Origin: an uncultured Erythrobacter sp.
Lineage (GTDB): Bacteria; Pseudomonadota; Alphaproteobacteria; Sphingomonadales; Sphingomonadaceae
Assembly (NCBI GenBank): GCA_947258465.1
Contig: CAMYIQ010000266.1
Span: 1 to 19,709 of the forward strand
Direction: 5' to 3'
DNA: 19,709 bases
Shown here piece by piece: positions 7,304 through 14,342 of this stretch (positions are counted from its first letter, which is position 1; every line of letters begins with the position of its first letter). The position numbers and the translations under genes were made by a program. The notes beneath the pieces were generated by a model. The model was not told the DNA's origin, searched no databases, and saw only the letters and a list, made by a program, of their open reading frames with translations.

Positions 7304-8218
7304 CTAAATCAAGTGAAGGCCTGCGCGCTTGCGAGCCTCGTCCGCGATGATTTGCGCCACCTCGGCATACAGATCGGCATAGGCCGCGCTGGGGCGCCAG
7401 GCCGCGGCGAGACTGCGATACTCCGCCCAGCCCTCCGGTTCGGCAATTCGCACCATATCCAGCCCGCCCGCATCCGAACGAATGTAGAGTTCGGGAAGGA
7501 TCGCCAGCCCCACGCCGGACCCGACCATCTGCTGCAAGGCATCGAGACTCGTACCTTCGTAATCCGACAGCACCGAGGCCCCCAACCCGTCGCAAATGTC
7601 CATGAGCTGGCGATGATAGTGGAGCTGATGGTCGAGCGTGAGAAAGGTCCGCCCGTGGAAGTCTTCATGCATGAGCGAACTCTTGTCATGCAGCGGGTCG
7701 TCGGGAGGCGCAACGATCCGCATCGGTTCGCGAAACAGCGGCTCGACCTGGAGCCCGCGTCCGGCAATCGGCAGGGGGGACAGGATCATGTCGAGTTCGC
7801 CTGCCTCGAGCGCGGCATGCTGCGCGGTCGGAATACCCTCGCGCATGAACAGGCGTAAGTCGGGATAGCGTTCGTGCAGAAGCTTGATGACGGCGGGCAA
7901 GAGATAAGGCCCGATCGTCGGACTGACGCCGAAGCGGATCGAACCCGCCGGCCTTGCAGCGATATGGTCCGCCGCATCGCGGAAATCGCGCGCGGCGGCG
8001 AGCACGCTACGCGCCCCGGCGACCAGATCGCGACCGGCAGGCGTCAGGTGCATGCCCTTGGGAACCCGTTCGAAAAGACGCAGGCTCAGCCTATTTTCGA
8101 GCGCACGCAATTGCTGGCTCAAGGCCGGCTGGGTGAGGCCAAGCCCGCGCGCAGCTTCGCCCATATTACCGGTTTCCGCCAATCTGACGAAGATTTCGAA
8201 CTGTCTGAGTGTCGGCAT
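7304..8218 (-). CDS. LysR-type transcriptional regulator, OxyR-like
   Basis: A 304-residue DNA-binding regulator. Residues 1-60 hold the LysR winged helix-turn-helix (LRQFEIFVRLAETGNMGEAA, then LTQPALSQQLRALE and LFERVPKGMHLTPAG). Residues about 90-295 form the effector domain and resemble OxyR, including the TSLDALQQMVGSGVGLAILP stretch. In E. coli OxyR the sensing cysteines are Cys199 and Cys208; aligned here are His200 and Cys209 (H-Y-H-R-Q-L-M-D-I-C), so the peroxidatic Cys is absent while the resolving position is kept. It is therefore unlikely to sense peroxide by the OxyR disulfide switch. It is the first gene of the co-directional minus-strand block, 79 bp before the next gene, and diverges from the DUF465 gene, so it may control either side and itself. 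Confidence 0.92.
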   Translation of the reverse strand: MPTLRQFEIFVRLAETGNMGEAARGLGLTQPALSQQLRALENRLSLRLFERVPKGMHLTPAGRDLVAGARSVLAAARDFRDAADHIAARPAGSIRFGVSPTIGPYLLPAVIKLLHERYPDLRLFMREGIPTAQHAALEAGELDMILSPLPIAGRGLQVEPLFREPMRIVAPPDDPLHDKSSLMHEDFHGRTFLTLDHQLHYHRQLMDICDGLGASVLSDYEGTSLDALQQMVGSGVGLAILPELYIRSDAGGLDMVRIAEPEGWAEYRSLAAAWRPSAAYADLYAEVAQIIADEARKRAGLHLI

Positions 8219-8227
8219 GCCGCATGC

Positions 8228-8242
8228 ATTAGCATATCTTAT
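8228..8242. promoter_or_regulatory. Candidate LysR-type operator (T-N11-A dyad)
   Basis: ATTAGCATATCTTAT is an imperfect dyad (AT-x-AG ... CT-x-AT) that fits the general LysR T-N11-A form and sits 10 bp upstream of the LysR start codon. It lies in an AT-rich patch (about 8228-8275) inside the 102 bp divergent intergenic region, together with the small palindromes ATGGCCAT (8249-8256) and ATTCGAAT (8258-8265). Autoregulation through this site is an inference; no promoter hexamers could be assigned with confidence. Confidence 0.35.
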
Positions 8243-8320
8243 CGATCAATGGCCATGATTCGAATTAGATTATTGGGCGGGCCTCACGCATATCCCTTTC
8301 GAACCTCACTGGAGAGCGAC

Positions 8321-8530
8321 ATGACTCGCAAGTCACCCGACGAAAAGATCATGATACCCTATCTGCGCAAGCTCACGCGGGAGCACCGCCAGCTAGACCG
8401 CCTGATCCATTCGACGAAACCGGCAATCGCGCGCGACGAGCTGAAGGCGCTGAAGCGGCTGCGTTTGCGCATCGAGGACAAGATCGTCGCCCTCCAGCGG
8501 CATTATTACGGGCGCAGCCTCGCAGGCTGA
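8321..8530 (+). CDS. DUF465 family (YdcH-like) small protein
   Basis: A 69-residue, highly charged, probably helical protein. The pattern LRKLTREHRQLDRLI followed by LKALKRLRLRIEDKIVALQ is that of DUF465/YdcH-like proteins (EH-x2-LD-x-LI, then LK-x-LRL-x-IED-x-I), which are predicted short coiled coils of unknown function. The ATG at 8321 is preceded by GGAGAGCGAC, a good ribosome binding site. An in-frame ATG at 8255 would add 22 residues but lies in the AT-rich regulatory patch and lacks such a site. The gene is divergent from the LysR regulator and followed by a strong stem-loop before nhaA. Confidence 0.85.
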   Translation: MTRKSPDEKIMIPYLRKLTREHRQLDRLIHSTKPAIARDELKALKRLRLRIEDKIVALQRHYYGRSLAG

Positions 8531-8535
8531 CCCAG

Positions 8536-8588
8536 GGGGCGGCGGCCGGAACCCCCATCCCCATCCTCCCCCTTCCGGTCGTCGCCCC
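8536..8588 (+). promoter_or_regulatory. Strong stem-loop between DUF465 gene and nhaA (terminator or nhaA leader structure)
   Basis: Arms 8536-8551 (GGGGCGGCGGCCGGAA) and 8573-8588 (TTCCGGTCGTCGCCCC) pair over 16 positions, 14 Watson-Crick and 2 G-U, around a 21-base C-rich loop. The two wobbles are G-U only in RNA read from the plus strand; from the minus strand they would be C-A mismatches, so the structure is suited to plus-strand RNA. It starts 5 bases after the DUF465 stop and ends 8 bases before the nhaA ATG. No U-run follows, so it is not a textbook intrinsic terminator; it could also control nhaA translation, which has no visible ribosome binding site. Confidence 0.6.
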
Positions 8589-8596
8589 ATAATCTT

Positions 8597-9799
8597 ATGA
8601 TCCAACCAACCCCCACAGAGCGCCTGCGCGCCTTCATCTCCAGCGAAAGCGCGGGTGGCATCACGCTGATCGTGGCCGCCGCGATTGCGCTGGCCATCGC
8701 CAATTCGCCTCTTCTTTCCCAATATCAGGGTTTTCTGGCCACTCCGGTGAACTTCACCGCCGGTGATCTGGTCGCGATCGACAAGCCTTTGCTGCTGTGG
8801 ATCAATGACGGTTTGATGGCGCTGTTTTTCTTCCTGATCGGGCTCGAAGTTAAACGCGAGATCGTCACCGGTCAGCTACGCAATTGGAAGCAGGCCTCGT
8901 TGCCGGTCTATGCCGCGATCGGGGGGATGGCGGTGCCGGCGCTGGTTTTCGTCGCCATCAATGCCGGATCGCCCGAAAACATCCGTGGGTGGGCCATCCC
9001 GGCCGCGACCGATATCGCCTTCGCCCTCGGCCTGCTTGCCCTTCTCGGCAGCCGTGTGCCGGTCGCTCTCAAGGCATTGTTGCTCGCCATCGCAATCATA
9101 GACGATATCGGTGCGATCGCCATCATCGCCCTGTTCTATACGGAGAACATGAACCTTTCCGCACTGGCGCTCGCGCTGGTTCCGGCGGCCGGAATGTTGC
9201 TGCTCAACCGCTTCGGCGTTGCGCGAACCATCCCCTATTTCCTGCTCGGCGCCTTCCTGTGGATCTGCGTTCTCAAGTCGGGCGTCCATGCGACGCTGGC
9301 GGGCGTCGTGACGGCCATGTTCGTCCCCATCGCGACCGGCGAGGAACGCCCGCTCGAGCGGCTCGAACATGCGCTACACCCCTGGGTCGCATTCCTGGTG
9401 CTGCCAATCTTCGCATTCGCCAATGCCGGCGTGTCCTTTGCCGGAGCCGGGCTCGAAGCGCTACTTGCGCCGCTCTCGCTCGGCATTGCCGCAGGTCTCG
9501 TCGTGGGCAAGCAGATCGGCATCTTCGGTGCCTGCTGGATCGCGGCCAAGACAAGAATGGCGACATTGCCGCCGGAAGTGACCTGGAGGCATGTCTATGG
9601 CCTGTCGTGTCTGGCCGGTATCGGTTTCACCATGAGCCTGTTCATCGGCGGCCTCGCCTTTGTCGATCCGGCTCAGGTGGATGCGGTAAAGATGGGCGTA
9701 TTGTCGGGATCGCTGGTTTCGGCGTTGATCGGCATGACAGTCCTCGCGACCGCCCCGCGCCCGCGCTCGAGCTACGGCGAAGCCTTCACCCATGCCTGA
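8597..9799 (+). CDS. nhaA: Na+/H+ antiporter NhaA
   Basis: A 400-residue inner-membrane antiporter that exchanges cytoplasmic Na+ for external H+, used in sodium and alkaline-pH tolerance. Family hallmarks are seen in order: FISSESAGGITLIVAAAIA at the N-terminus, FFFLIGLEVKREIV (about 77-90), IPAATDIAFALG with Asp139 (E. coli Asp133), IAIIDDIGAIAIIALFYT with Asp169-Asp170 (E. coli Asp163-Asp164, the ion-binding pair), KSGVHATLAG, and Lys305 in LVVGKQIGIF (E. coli Lys300). Length is close to the E. coli protein. The ATG at 8597 gives the usual N-terminus, but no Shine-Dalgarno sequence precedes it; a stem-loop does. The stop overlaps the terC-like gene in an ATGCCTGA arrangement, so the two are probably translated together. 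Confidence 0.96.
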   Translation: MIQPTPTERLRAFISSESAGGITLIVAAAIALAIANSPLLSQYQGFLATPVNFTAGDLVAIDKPLLLWINDGLMALFFFLIGLEVKREIVTGQLRNWKQASLPVYAAIGGMAVPALVFVAINAGSPENIRGWAIPAATDIAFALGLLALLGSRVPVALKALLLAIAIIDDIGAIAIIALFYTENMNLSALALALVPAAGMLLLNRFGVARTIPYFLLGAFLWICVLKSGVHATLAGVVTAMFVPIATGEERPLERLEHALHPWVAFLVLPIFAFANAGVSFAGAGLEALLAPLSLGIAAGLVVGKQIGIFGACWIAAKTRMATLPPEVTWRHVYGLSCLAGIGFTMSLFIGGLAFVDPAQVDAVKMGVLSGSLVSALIGMTVLATAPRPRSSYGEAFTHA

Positions 9800-10817
9800 A
9801 TTCCTCGTCGCCGATTGGCTCGGCACCCCGGTCTGGTTCTGGGCAGCATTCCTCGCCATCGTCATTATTCTGACGGCCTTCGATCTCGGCTTCCTCCACA
9901 AGGAAGACCGCGAGCTCGGCATCGGAGAAAGCCTCAAGCTTTCGGCCTTCTACATCGGTGTCGCACTGCTGTTCGGCGTGTGGGTCTGGTTTGAGCGCGG
10001 CGAGCAGTCGGGTATGGAATACTTTACCGGCTTCTTCATCGAAAAGGCTTTGTCGATCGACAATGTCTTCGTGATCAGCCTGATCTTCACCTATTTCGCG
10101 ATTCCCGCGAAATATCAGTATCGCGCGCTGCTGTGGGGCATCCTGGCGGTAATCGTGCTGCGCGGCCTGATGATCGCGGGCGGCGCGGCCCTGCTCGCCG
10201 AAGCCTACTGGGTGCTCTACCTGTTCGCCGCGTTTCTCATTTTTACCGGCATCAAAATGTTCTTCGCCGGGGATCAGCCCATGGATGTGGGCGACAATCC
10301 GATAGTCCGCTGGATCAGCCGCCATATGCGCGTGACGCCCGAGCTTCATGGGCACAGATTCCTGGTGAAGGTGCGCGACGAAAAAACCGGACGCACGGTT
10401 CGCGCCGCGACCCCGCTGCTGCTGGCATTGGTGGTGATAAATCTGGCCGATCTGGTCTTCGCGGTCGATAGCGTTCCTGCGATCTTCACGATCACGACCG
10501 ACACCTTCATCGTCTATACCTCGAATATTTTCGCGATCCTTGGCCTGCGCGCGCTCTACTTCGCGCTGGCCGCGATGGTTCACCGGTTCCACTATCTCAA
10601 ATATGCCCTGGCGGCCGTACTGGTGTTCATCGGCGGCAAGATTTTCGTCGCGGACCTCCTGCTCGGCGGGGCGAAGTTCCCGGCCTGGGTCAGCCTTGGC
10701 GTGACCGCCGCCCTGATCGCTGCCGGCGTAGCCTATTCGCTATGGAAGACGCGCGACGGCGAGGACGAGGACTGGCTGAAGGAGAGCGACGGTTTGGCGC
10801 CGGTCGACGACAAATGA
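9792..10817 (+). CDS. TerC/Alx family membrane protein (probable metal-ion exporter)
   Basis: A 341-residue integral membrane protein of the TerC family. The paired acidic motifs are clear: FFIEKALSIDNVFVISLIF (about 81-99) and NLADLVFAVDSVPAIF (about 217-232). Length and the polar central loop (about 160-205) fit the Alx/TerC subfamily. Members of this family have been tied to manganese efflux, and E. coli alx is induced at high pH; the terC name comes from tellurite resistance loci, but no other ter genes are present here. The gene begins inside the end of nhaA (8 bp overlap) with no strong ribosome binding site of its own, so coupled translation is likely. A role in ion or pH balance next to NhaA is an inference. 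Confidence 0.93.
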   Translation: MPEFLVADWLGTPVWFWAAFLAIVIILTAFDLGFLHKEDRELGIGESLKLSAFYIGVALLFGVWVWFERGEQSGMEYFTGFFIEKALSIDNVFVISLIFTYFAIPAKYQYRALLWGILAVIVLRGLMIAGGAALLAEAYWVLYLFAAFLIFTGIKMFFAGDQPMDVGDNPIVRWISRHMRVTPELHGHRFLVKVRDEKTGRTVRAATPLLLALVVINLADLVFAVDSVPAIFTITTDTFIVYTSNIFAILGLRALYFALAAMVHRFHYLKYALAAVLVFIGGKIFVADLLLGGAKFPAWVSLGVTAALIAAGVAYSLWKTRDGEDEDWLKESDGLAPVDDK

Positions 10818-10841
10818 CCGTCAGCCTGTCCAAACCGTCGC
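10786..10841. repeat. 12-bp perfect inverted repeat at the terC/porin convergent junction
   Basis: GCGACGGTTTGG at 10786-10797 and its exact complement CCAAACCGTCGC at 10830-10841 flank a 32-base loop that holds the terC stop codon and a smaller CGGTC/GACCG hairpin (10801-10805 with 10816-10820). It lies between the convergent ends of terC and the porin gene, where a bidirectional transcription end would be expected. No T-run follows on either strand, so termination is only a possible role. Confidence 0.5.
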
Positions 10842-10874
10842 CGATGAGATGATCGACCGGCGGCCGCGCTCGCG

Positions 10875-12263
10875 CTAGAAAGAGTATTTGGTCGACACCT
10901 GGATTTTCTGCAGATTGCCCGAAAGCCCGTTTTCGAGCGAGCGCTCCGCATACATATATTCGATGCCGATATCGACCGGGCGCACGGGGGAGAAGATGAG
11001 GTTGGCGAGCACGTTCCAACTCTCGTCGGTCACCGTTCCGCCGGTCAGCAGGACCGGATTGTCGGCTTTGAAATAGGAGCCGGCGATCGTCGAACGCCAC
11101 TTGTCCGACCATACGTGCCGATAGGCGGCGAATCCCGAATAGGTGAAGATCGGATCGAGATCGCCGTCGGTGTCCAATGCGGCGTCATTGACGATATTCA
11201 GCCCGATATACCGCCCGAGGCCATCGCCGACAGTGCCCATGAAGCGCAGGTCGTCGCGTTCGCCGAGCTTGACCTTGCCCGACAGGCTGACCCCGTAACC
11301 CAGGGCGCTGTCCGTGCCGGTGCCGAAATCGTCGTCGGTAATCCGCAGATTGCGGACGATCCCGGCGGCGCTGAGCGAGCCCCAGTCACGCGCGAGATTA
11401 TAGCGGAGCACGAAATCGGGGAGGGTATCGTCGCCCGCCAGCACACGGGCGCCCCCTGGTGCGGTGACAGTGGTTTCGGCCTGTTCCGCCGCAACCATGA
11501 GCCCGCCCTTGGTGTACCGGATCATCGGCTGGCGTTCGAACACCGTGCCCGGCGTGGTTCCGACGAAATCCAGGCTCTCGGGCAGCGCGCCGACATTCTG
11601 GAAAGTCGACCAGGTCTGACCGAAGAGCCAGTTGTCGTAGGTTATGAACGCCTGTCGCAGGCGCGGCTGGTAACTGTTCGACACGCGCTCGTCGCCACCC
11701 GGCGTAACCATGAAATCGAGCTCGATCTGCGAATTGAGTTCGTGCCCGTTGCCGACATCGGTGGCGGTCTTGAAGATCAGGCGCGATTGCCGCGCGCTGA
11801 AATCGCTATCCCATCCCGACGCGGGGCCGCCCACTGGAATAGCCCCGGGAATGAGGAAATCGCGCACGATACTGCCCGTGCCGATTTGCCCGCCACTGGT
11901 ACGCTGCGAGATCGCATCGAGCTTCACATATCCTGCATAGGCGATGGTGGTGTTGCCGACGCGAAAGCCCTTGTCTTCCTGTTTCTTCGGCTCGTCGATC
12001 TGCGCGGCCAGTTCCACCTGGCGTTCCTGCAAGGCGCGCGTTTCGGCGAGCGCCTGTTCGGTCGCGGCGAGCGTTTCGGCCTGGCGGGCATCCATTCGCC
12101 CCTGCTGCGCATCCATCCGTTCGAGCAGGCTTGTTACCAGCGCCTCCAGCCGGTCGAGCCGCTCCTCGACGTTCCCATCCTGGGCCGCTGCCGGCGTCGC
12201 TGTAAGACACGTCGCGGCAAGCAGTGCCGCACGGGTGTATTTTCTGATATCCTTCAGTGCCAT
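10875..12263 (-). CDS. DcaP-like outer-membrane porin
   Basis: A 462-residue outer-membrane protein. The start at the ATG 12263 follows a strong GGGAGG ribosome binding site and gives a clear signal peptide (basic KDIRKYTR, hydrophobic AALLAATCLT, cleavage after TPAAA-Q, about residue 28). Next comes a predicted coiled coil rich in Leu, Glu, Arg and Gln (about 30-95), as in trimeric porins with a periplasmic coiled coil. The barrel begins near TTIAYAGYVKLDAISQRT and contains the DcaP-type stretch LDFVGTTPGTVFERQPMIRY. The C-terminus IQVSTKYSF ends in Phe, the usual beta-barrel assembly signal. DcaP proteins of Acinetobacter pass dicarboxylic acids. Because it diverges from acs, passage of acetate or related acids is plausible but inferred. 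Confidence 0.88.
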   Translation of the reverse strand: MALKDIRKYTRAALLAATCLTATPAAAQDGNVEERLDRLEALVTSLLERMDAQQGRMDARQAETLAATEQALAETRALQERQVELAAQIDEPKKQEDKGFRVGNTTIAYAGYVKLDAISQRTSGGQIGTGSIVRDFLIPGAIPVGGPASGWDSDFSARQSRLIFKTATDVGNGHELNSQIELDFMVTPGGDERVSNSYQPRLRQAFITYDNWLFGQTWSTFQNVGALPESLDFVGTTPGTVFERQPMIRYTKGGLMVAAEQAETTVTAPGGARVLAGDDTLPDFVLRYNLARDWGSLSAAGIVRNLRITDDDFGTGTDSALGYGVSLSGKVKLGERDDLRFMGTVGDGLGRYIGLNIVNDAALDTDGDLDPIFTYSGFAAYRHVWSDKWRSTIAGSYFKADNPVLLTGGTVTDESWNVLANLIFSPVRPVDIGIEYMYAERSLENGLSGNLQKIQVSTKYSF

Positions 12264-12406
12264 ATCCCAACCTCCCTCGCTGCTATTTTGTCGCGAGTAT
12301 GCGGTGCCCGGCACCGGCCGGGAATGGGCAGATGGTCGTAAGACCTTCGTCTGAAAGCGCGCATGGGGGGCAGAGTGCTATTGAACAGAATGAAGGGAGA
12401 TCATCG
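12264..12406. promoter_or_regulatory. Divergent porin/acs control region with two overlapping dyads
   Basis: This 143 bp region must hold the promoters of both the porin and acs. GGTC-GTAA-GACC (12334-12345) and AGAC-CTTC-GTCT (12341-12352) are perfect 4+4 dyads sharing 5 bases, centred 57-73 bases before the acs ATG, a fitting place for an activator such as the NarL/FixJ regulator encoded after acs. A third palindrome, GTGCC-C-GGCAC (12304-12314), lies 41-51 bases before the porin start. The acs ribosome binding site AAGGGAG is at 12393-12399. I could not assign sigma-70 hexamers with confidence, and binding by CrbR is an inference. Confidence 0.5.
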
Positions 12407-14338
12407 ATGCTCGATTCCGTCCAGCGCCTAGAAACCAACCATGCAACCCACTGCACCCCGGAAGAGTATGAGGAGCTGTACCGGCGATCGGTCGAGCAGC
12501 CGGACGAGTTCTGGCTCGACCAGGCGAAACGCCTCGATTGGTCGGCCTTTCCCACCAAGGCCGGCGAATGGTCCTTCGATCCGGTCGACATCGCCTGGTT
12601 CGCCGATGGCGAGCTGAACCTGTGCCACAATGCGGTGGACCGCCACCTGGAAACGCTTGGCGACCGGACCGCGTTGATTTTCGAGCCGGACGATCCCGCT
12701 TCCCCGGGACGCACGCTGACCTATCGGCAATTGCACCGCGAGGTCGTCGCCATGGCCAATGCGCTCAAGGCTATCGGCGTCGGCAAGGGCGATCGCGTAA
12801 CGATCTACATGCCGATGATCGTGGAAGGCGTGCTCGCCATGCTTGCCTGCGCGCGTCTTGGCGCGATCCATTCGGTCGTCTTCGGCGGCTTCTCGCCCGA
12901 AGCCCTGGCCGGGCGCATCGAAGGATGCGGCAGCCGCTTCGTGGTTACCGCCGATGAAGGCCTTCGCGGGGGCAAACACATCCCGCTCAAGGCGAATGTC
13001 GACGCCGCGCTGGCCGAACCGGATCACGAAACGCCGCTCGACGGAATGCTGGTGGTTCGCCACACCGGCGCGGACATCGACATGACGGCGGGCCGCGACC
13101 ACTGGTATCACGAGGTGGCAAGCGATGCCGAATGCCCTTGCGAACCGATGAAAGCGGAAGATCCACTTTTCATCCTCTACACCTCGGGATCGACCGGCAA
13201 GCCGAAGGGTGTGGTGCATACCACGGGCGGCTATGGCGTCTGGACCGCCACCACCTTCCACTACATCTTCGATTATCAGCCTGGTGAGGTGTTCTGGTGC
13301 ACGGCGGATATCGGGTGGGTCACCGGCCACAGCTATATCACCTACGGTCCCCTGTTCAACGGGGCGACACAGGTGATCTTCGAGGGCATACCCAGCTATC
13401 CCGACCATTCGCGCTTCTGGCAGACGGTGGAAAAGCACAAGGTCAATATCCTCTATACCGCGCCGACCGCGATCCGCGCCCTGATGCGCGAAGGCGATGC
13501 CTTCGTCACCGCGCATAATCGCTCCTCGATACGGCTGCTGGGCACGGTGGGAGAGCCGATCAATCCCGAGGCGTGGCGCTGGTATTTCGATGTGGTTGGA
13601 GAAAAACGCTGCCCGATCATCGATACCTGGTGGCAGACCGAAACCGGCGCCTGCATGATCACGACCCTGCCTTCGGCGCACGACATGAAGCCGGGCAGTG
13701 CGGGTAAGCCCTTCTTCGGTGTATGCCCTCAACTGGTCGACCATGAAGGCAAGGTTCTGGACGGGGCGACCGAGGGGAATCTGTGTATCACGCATAGCTG
13801 GCCCGGCCAGGCACGCACGGTCTATGGCGACCATGGACGCTTCGAACAGACCTATTTCAGCACCTATAAGGGCAAATATTTCACGGGCGATGGCTGCCGC
13901 CGCGACGAAGACGAATATTACTGGATCACCGGCCGCGTCGACGATGTCATCAATGTATCCGGGCACCGCATGGGCACCGCCGAAGTGGAAAGCGCGCTGG
14001 TGCTGCACCCCAAGGTGGCGGAGGCCGCGGTGGTCGGATATCCGCACGATATCAAGGGACAGGGTATCTACTGCTACGTCACGCTCAATGCGGGCGAAGA
14101 AGGCGGCGATGCGCTTTATTCCGAACTGCGCGGGCATGTACGCAGCGAAATCGGGCCGATCGCTTCACCCGACCATATCCAGTTCACCGACGGACTGCCC
14201 AAGACCCGCAGCGGCAAGATCATGCGCCGTATCCTGCGCAAGATCGCCGAGGACGAATATGGCACGCTGGGAGATACATCGACGCTCGCCGATCCGAGCC
14301 TGGTTGATCGATTGATCGAAGGCAGGCAAAACAACTGA
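12407..14338 (+). CDS. acs: Acetyl-CoA synthetase (AMP-forming)
   Basis: A 643-residue cytoplasmic enzyme that converts acetate, ATP and CoA to acetyl-CoA via acetyl-AMP. Motifs run in the normal order: N-terminal Acs domain (EFWLDQAKRLDW), ATP-binding loop YTSGSTGKPKGVVH (about 258-271), the acyl-pocket tryptophan region IIDTWWQTETG (about 405-415), YFTGDGCRRDEDEYYWITGR and VDDVINVSGHRMGTAEVES, and the C-terminal PKTRSGKIMRR with the catalytic lysine that is the known acetylation site (about residue 605). Length is standard. The ATG at 12407 has an AAGGGAG ribosome binding site eight bases upstream; longer in-frame starts run into the control region. The response-regulator gene follows after only 4 bases, implying one transcript. 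The trailing Trp motif supports acetate rather than a long acyl substrate. Confidence 0.97.
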   Translation: MLDSVQRLETNHATHCTPEEYEELYRRSVEQPDEFWLDQAKRLDWSAFPTKAGEWSFDPVDIAWFADGELNLCHNAVDRHLETLGDRTALIFEPDDPASPGRTLTYRQLHREVVAMANALKAIGVGKGDRVTIYMPMIVEGVLAMLACARLGAIHSVVFGGFSPEALAGRIEGCGSRFVVTADEGLRGGKHIPLKANVDAALAEPDHETPLDGMLVVRHTGADIDMTAGRDHWYHEVASDAECPCEPMKAEDPLFILYTSGSTGKPKGVVHTTGGYGVWTATTFHYIFDYQPGEVFWCTADIGWVTGHSYITYGPLFNGATQVIFEGIPSYPDHSRFWQTVEKHKVNILYTAPTAIRALMREGDAFVTAHNRSSIRLLGTVGEPINPEAWRWYFDVVGEKRCPIIDTWWQTETGACMITTLPSAHDMKPGSAGKPFFGVCPQLVDHEGKVLDGATEGNLCITHSWPGQARTVYGDHGRFEQTYFSTYKGKYFTGDGCRRDEDEYYWITGRVDDVINVSGHRMGTAEVESALVLHPKVAEAAVVGYPHDIKGQGIYCYVTLNAGEEGGDALYSELRGHVRSEIGPIASPDHIQFTDGLPKTRSGKIMRRILRKIAEDEYGTLGDTSTLADPSLVDRLIEGRQNN

Positions 14339-14342
14339 GTTT

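Noticed and set aside
8255..8320. Longer DUF465 protein starting at the in-frame ATG at 8255
   Set aside because: The extension is unlike the family, overlaps the palindromic control patch, and the ATG at 8321 has the better ribosome binding site.
8536..8588. Alx-type pH-responsive riboswitch (PRE)
   Set aside because: The known element lies in a long leader directly before alx; here the stem precedes nhaA, is a single hairpin, and the terC-like gene has no leader of its own.
9792..10817. Tellurite resistance locus
   Set aside because: A terC-family gene alone, without terA, terB, terD, terE or terZ, is not evidence for tellurite resistance.
12364..12379. Sigma-54-like element TGG-N8-GTGCT upstream of acs
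   Set aside because: It partly arises from a run of six G, mismatches the -12 box, and the LuxR-type regulator next to it lacks the AAA+ domain needed to activate sigma-54.
12428..14137. Minus-strand open frame of 569 codons opposite acs
   Set aside because: Antisense shadow of a well conserved enzyme gene, with no ribosome binding site and no recognisable domain.
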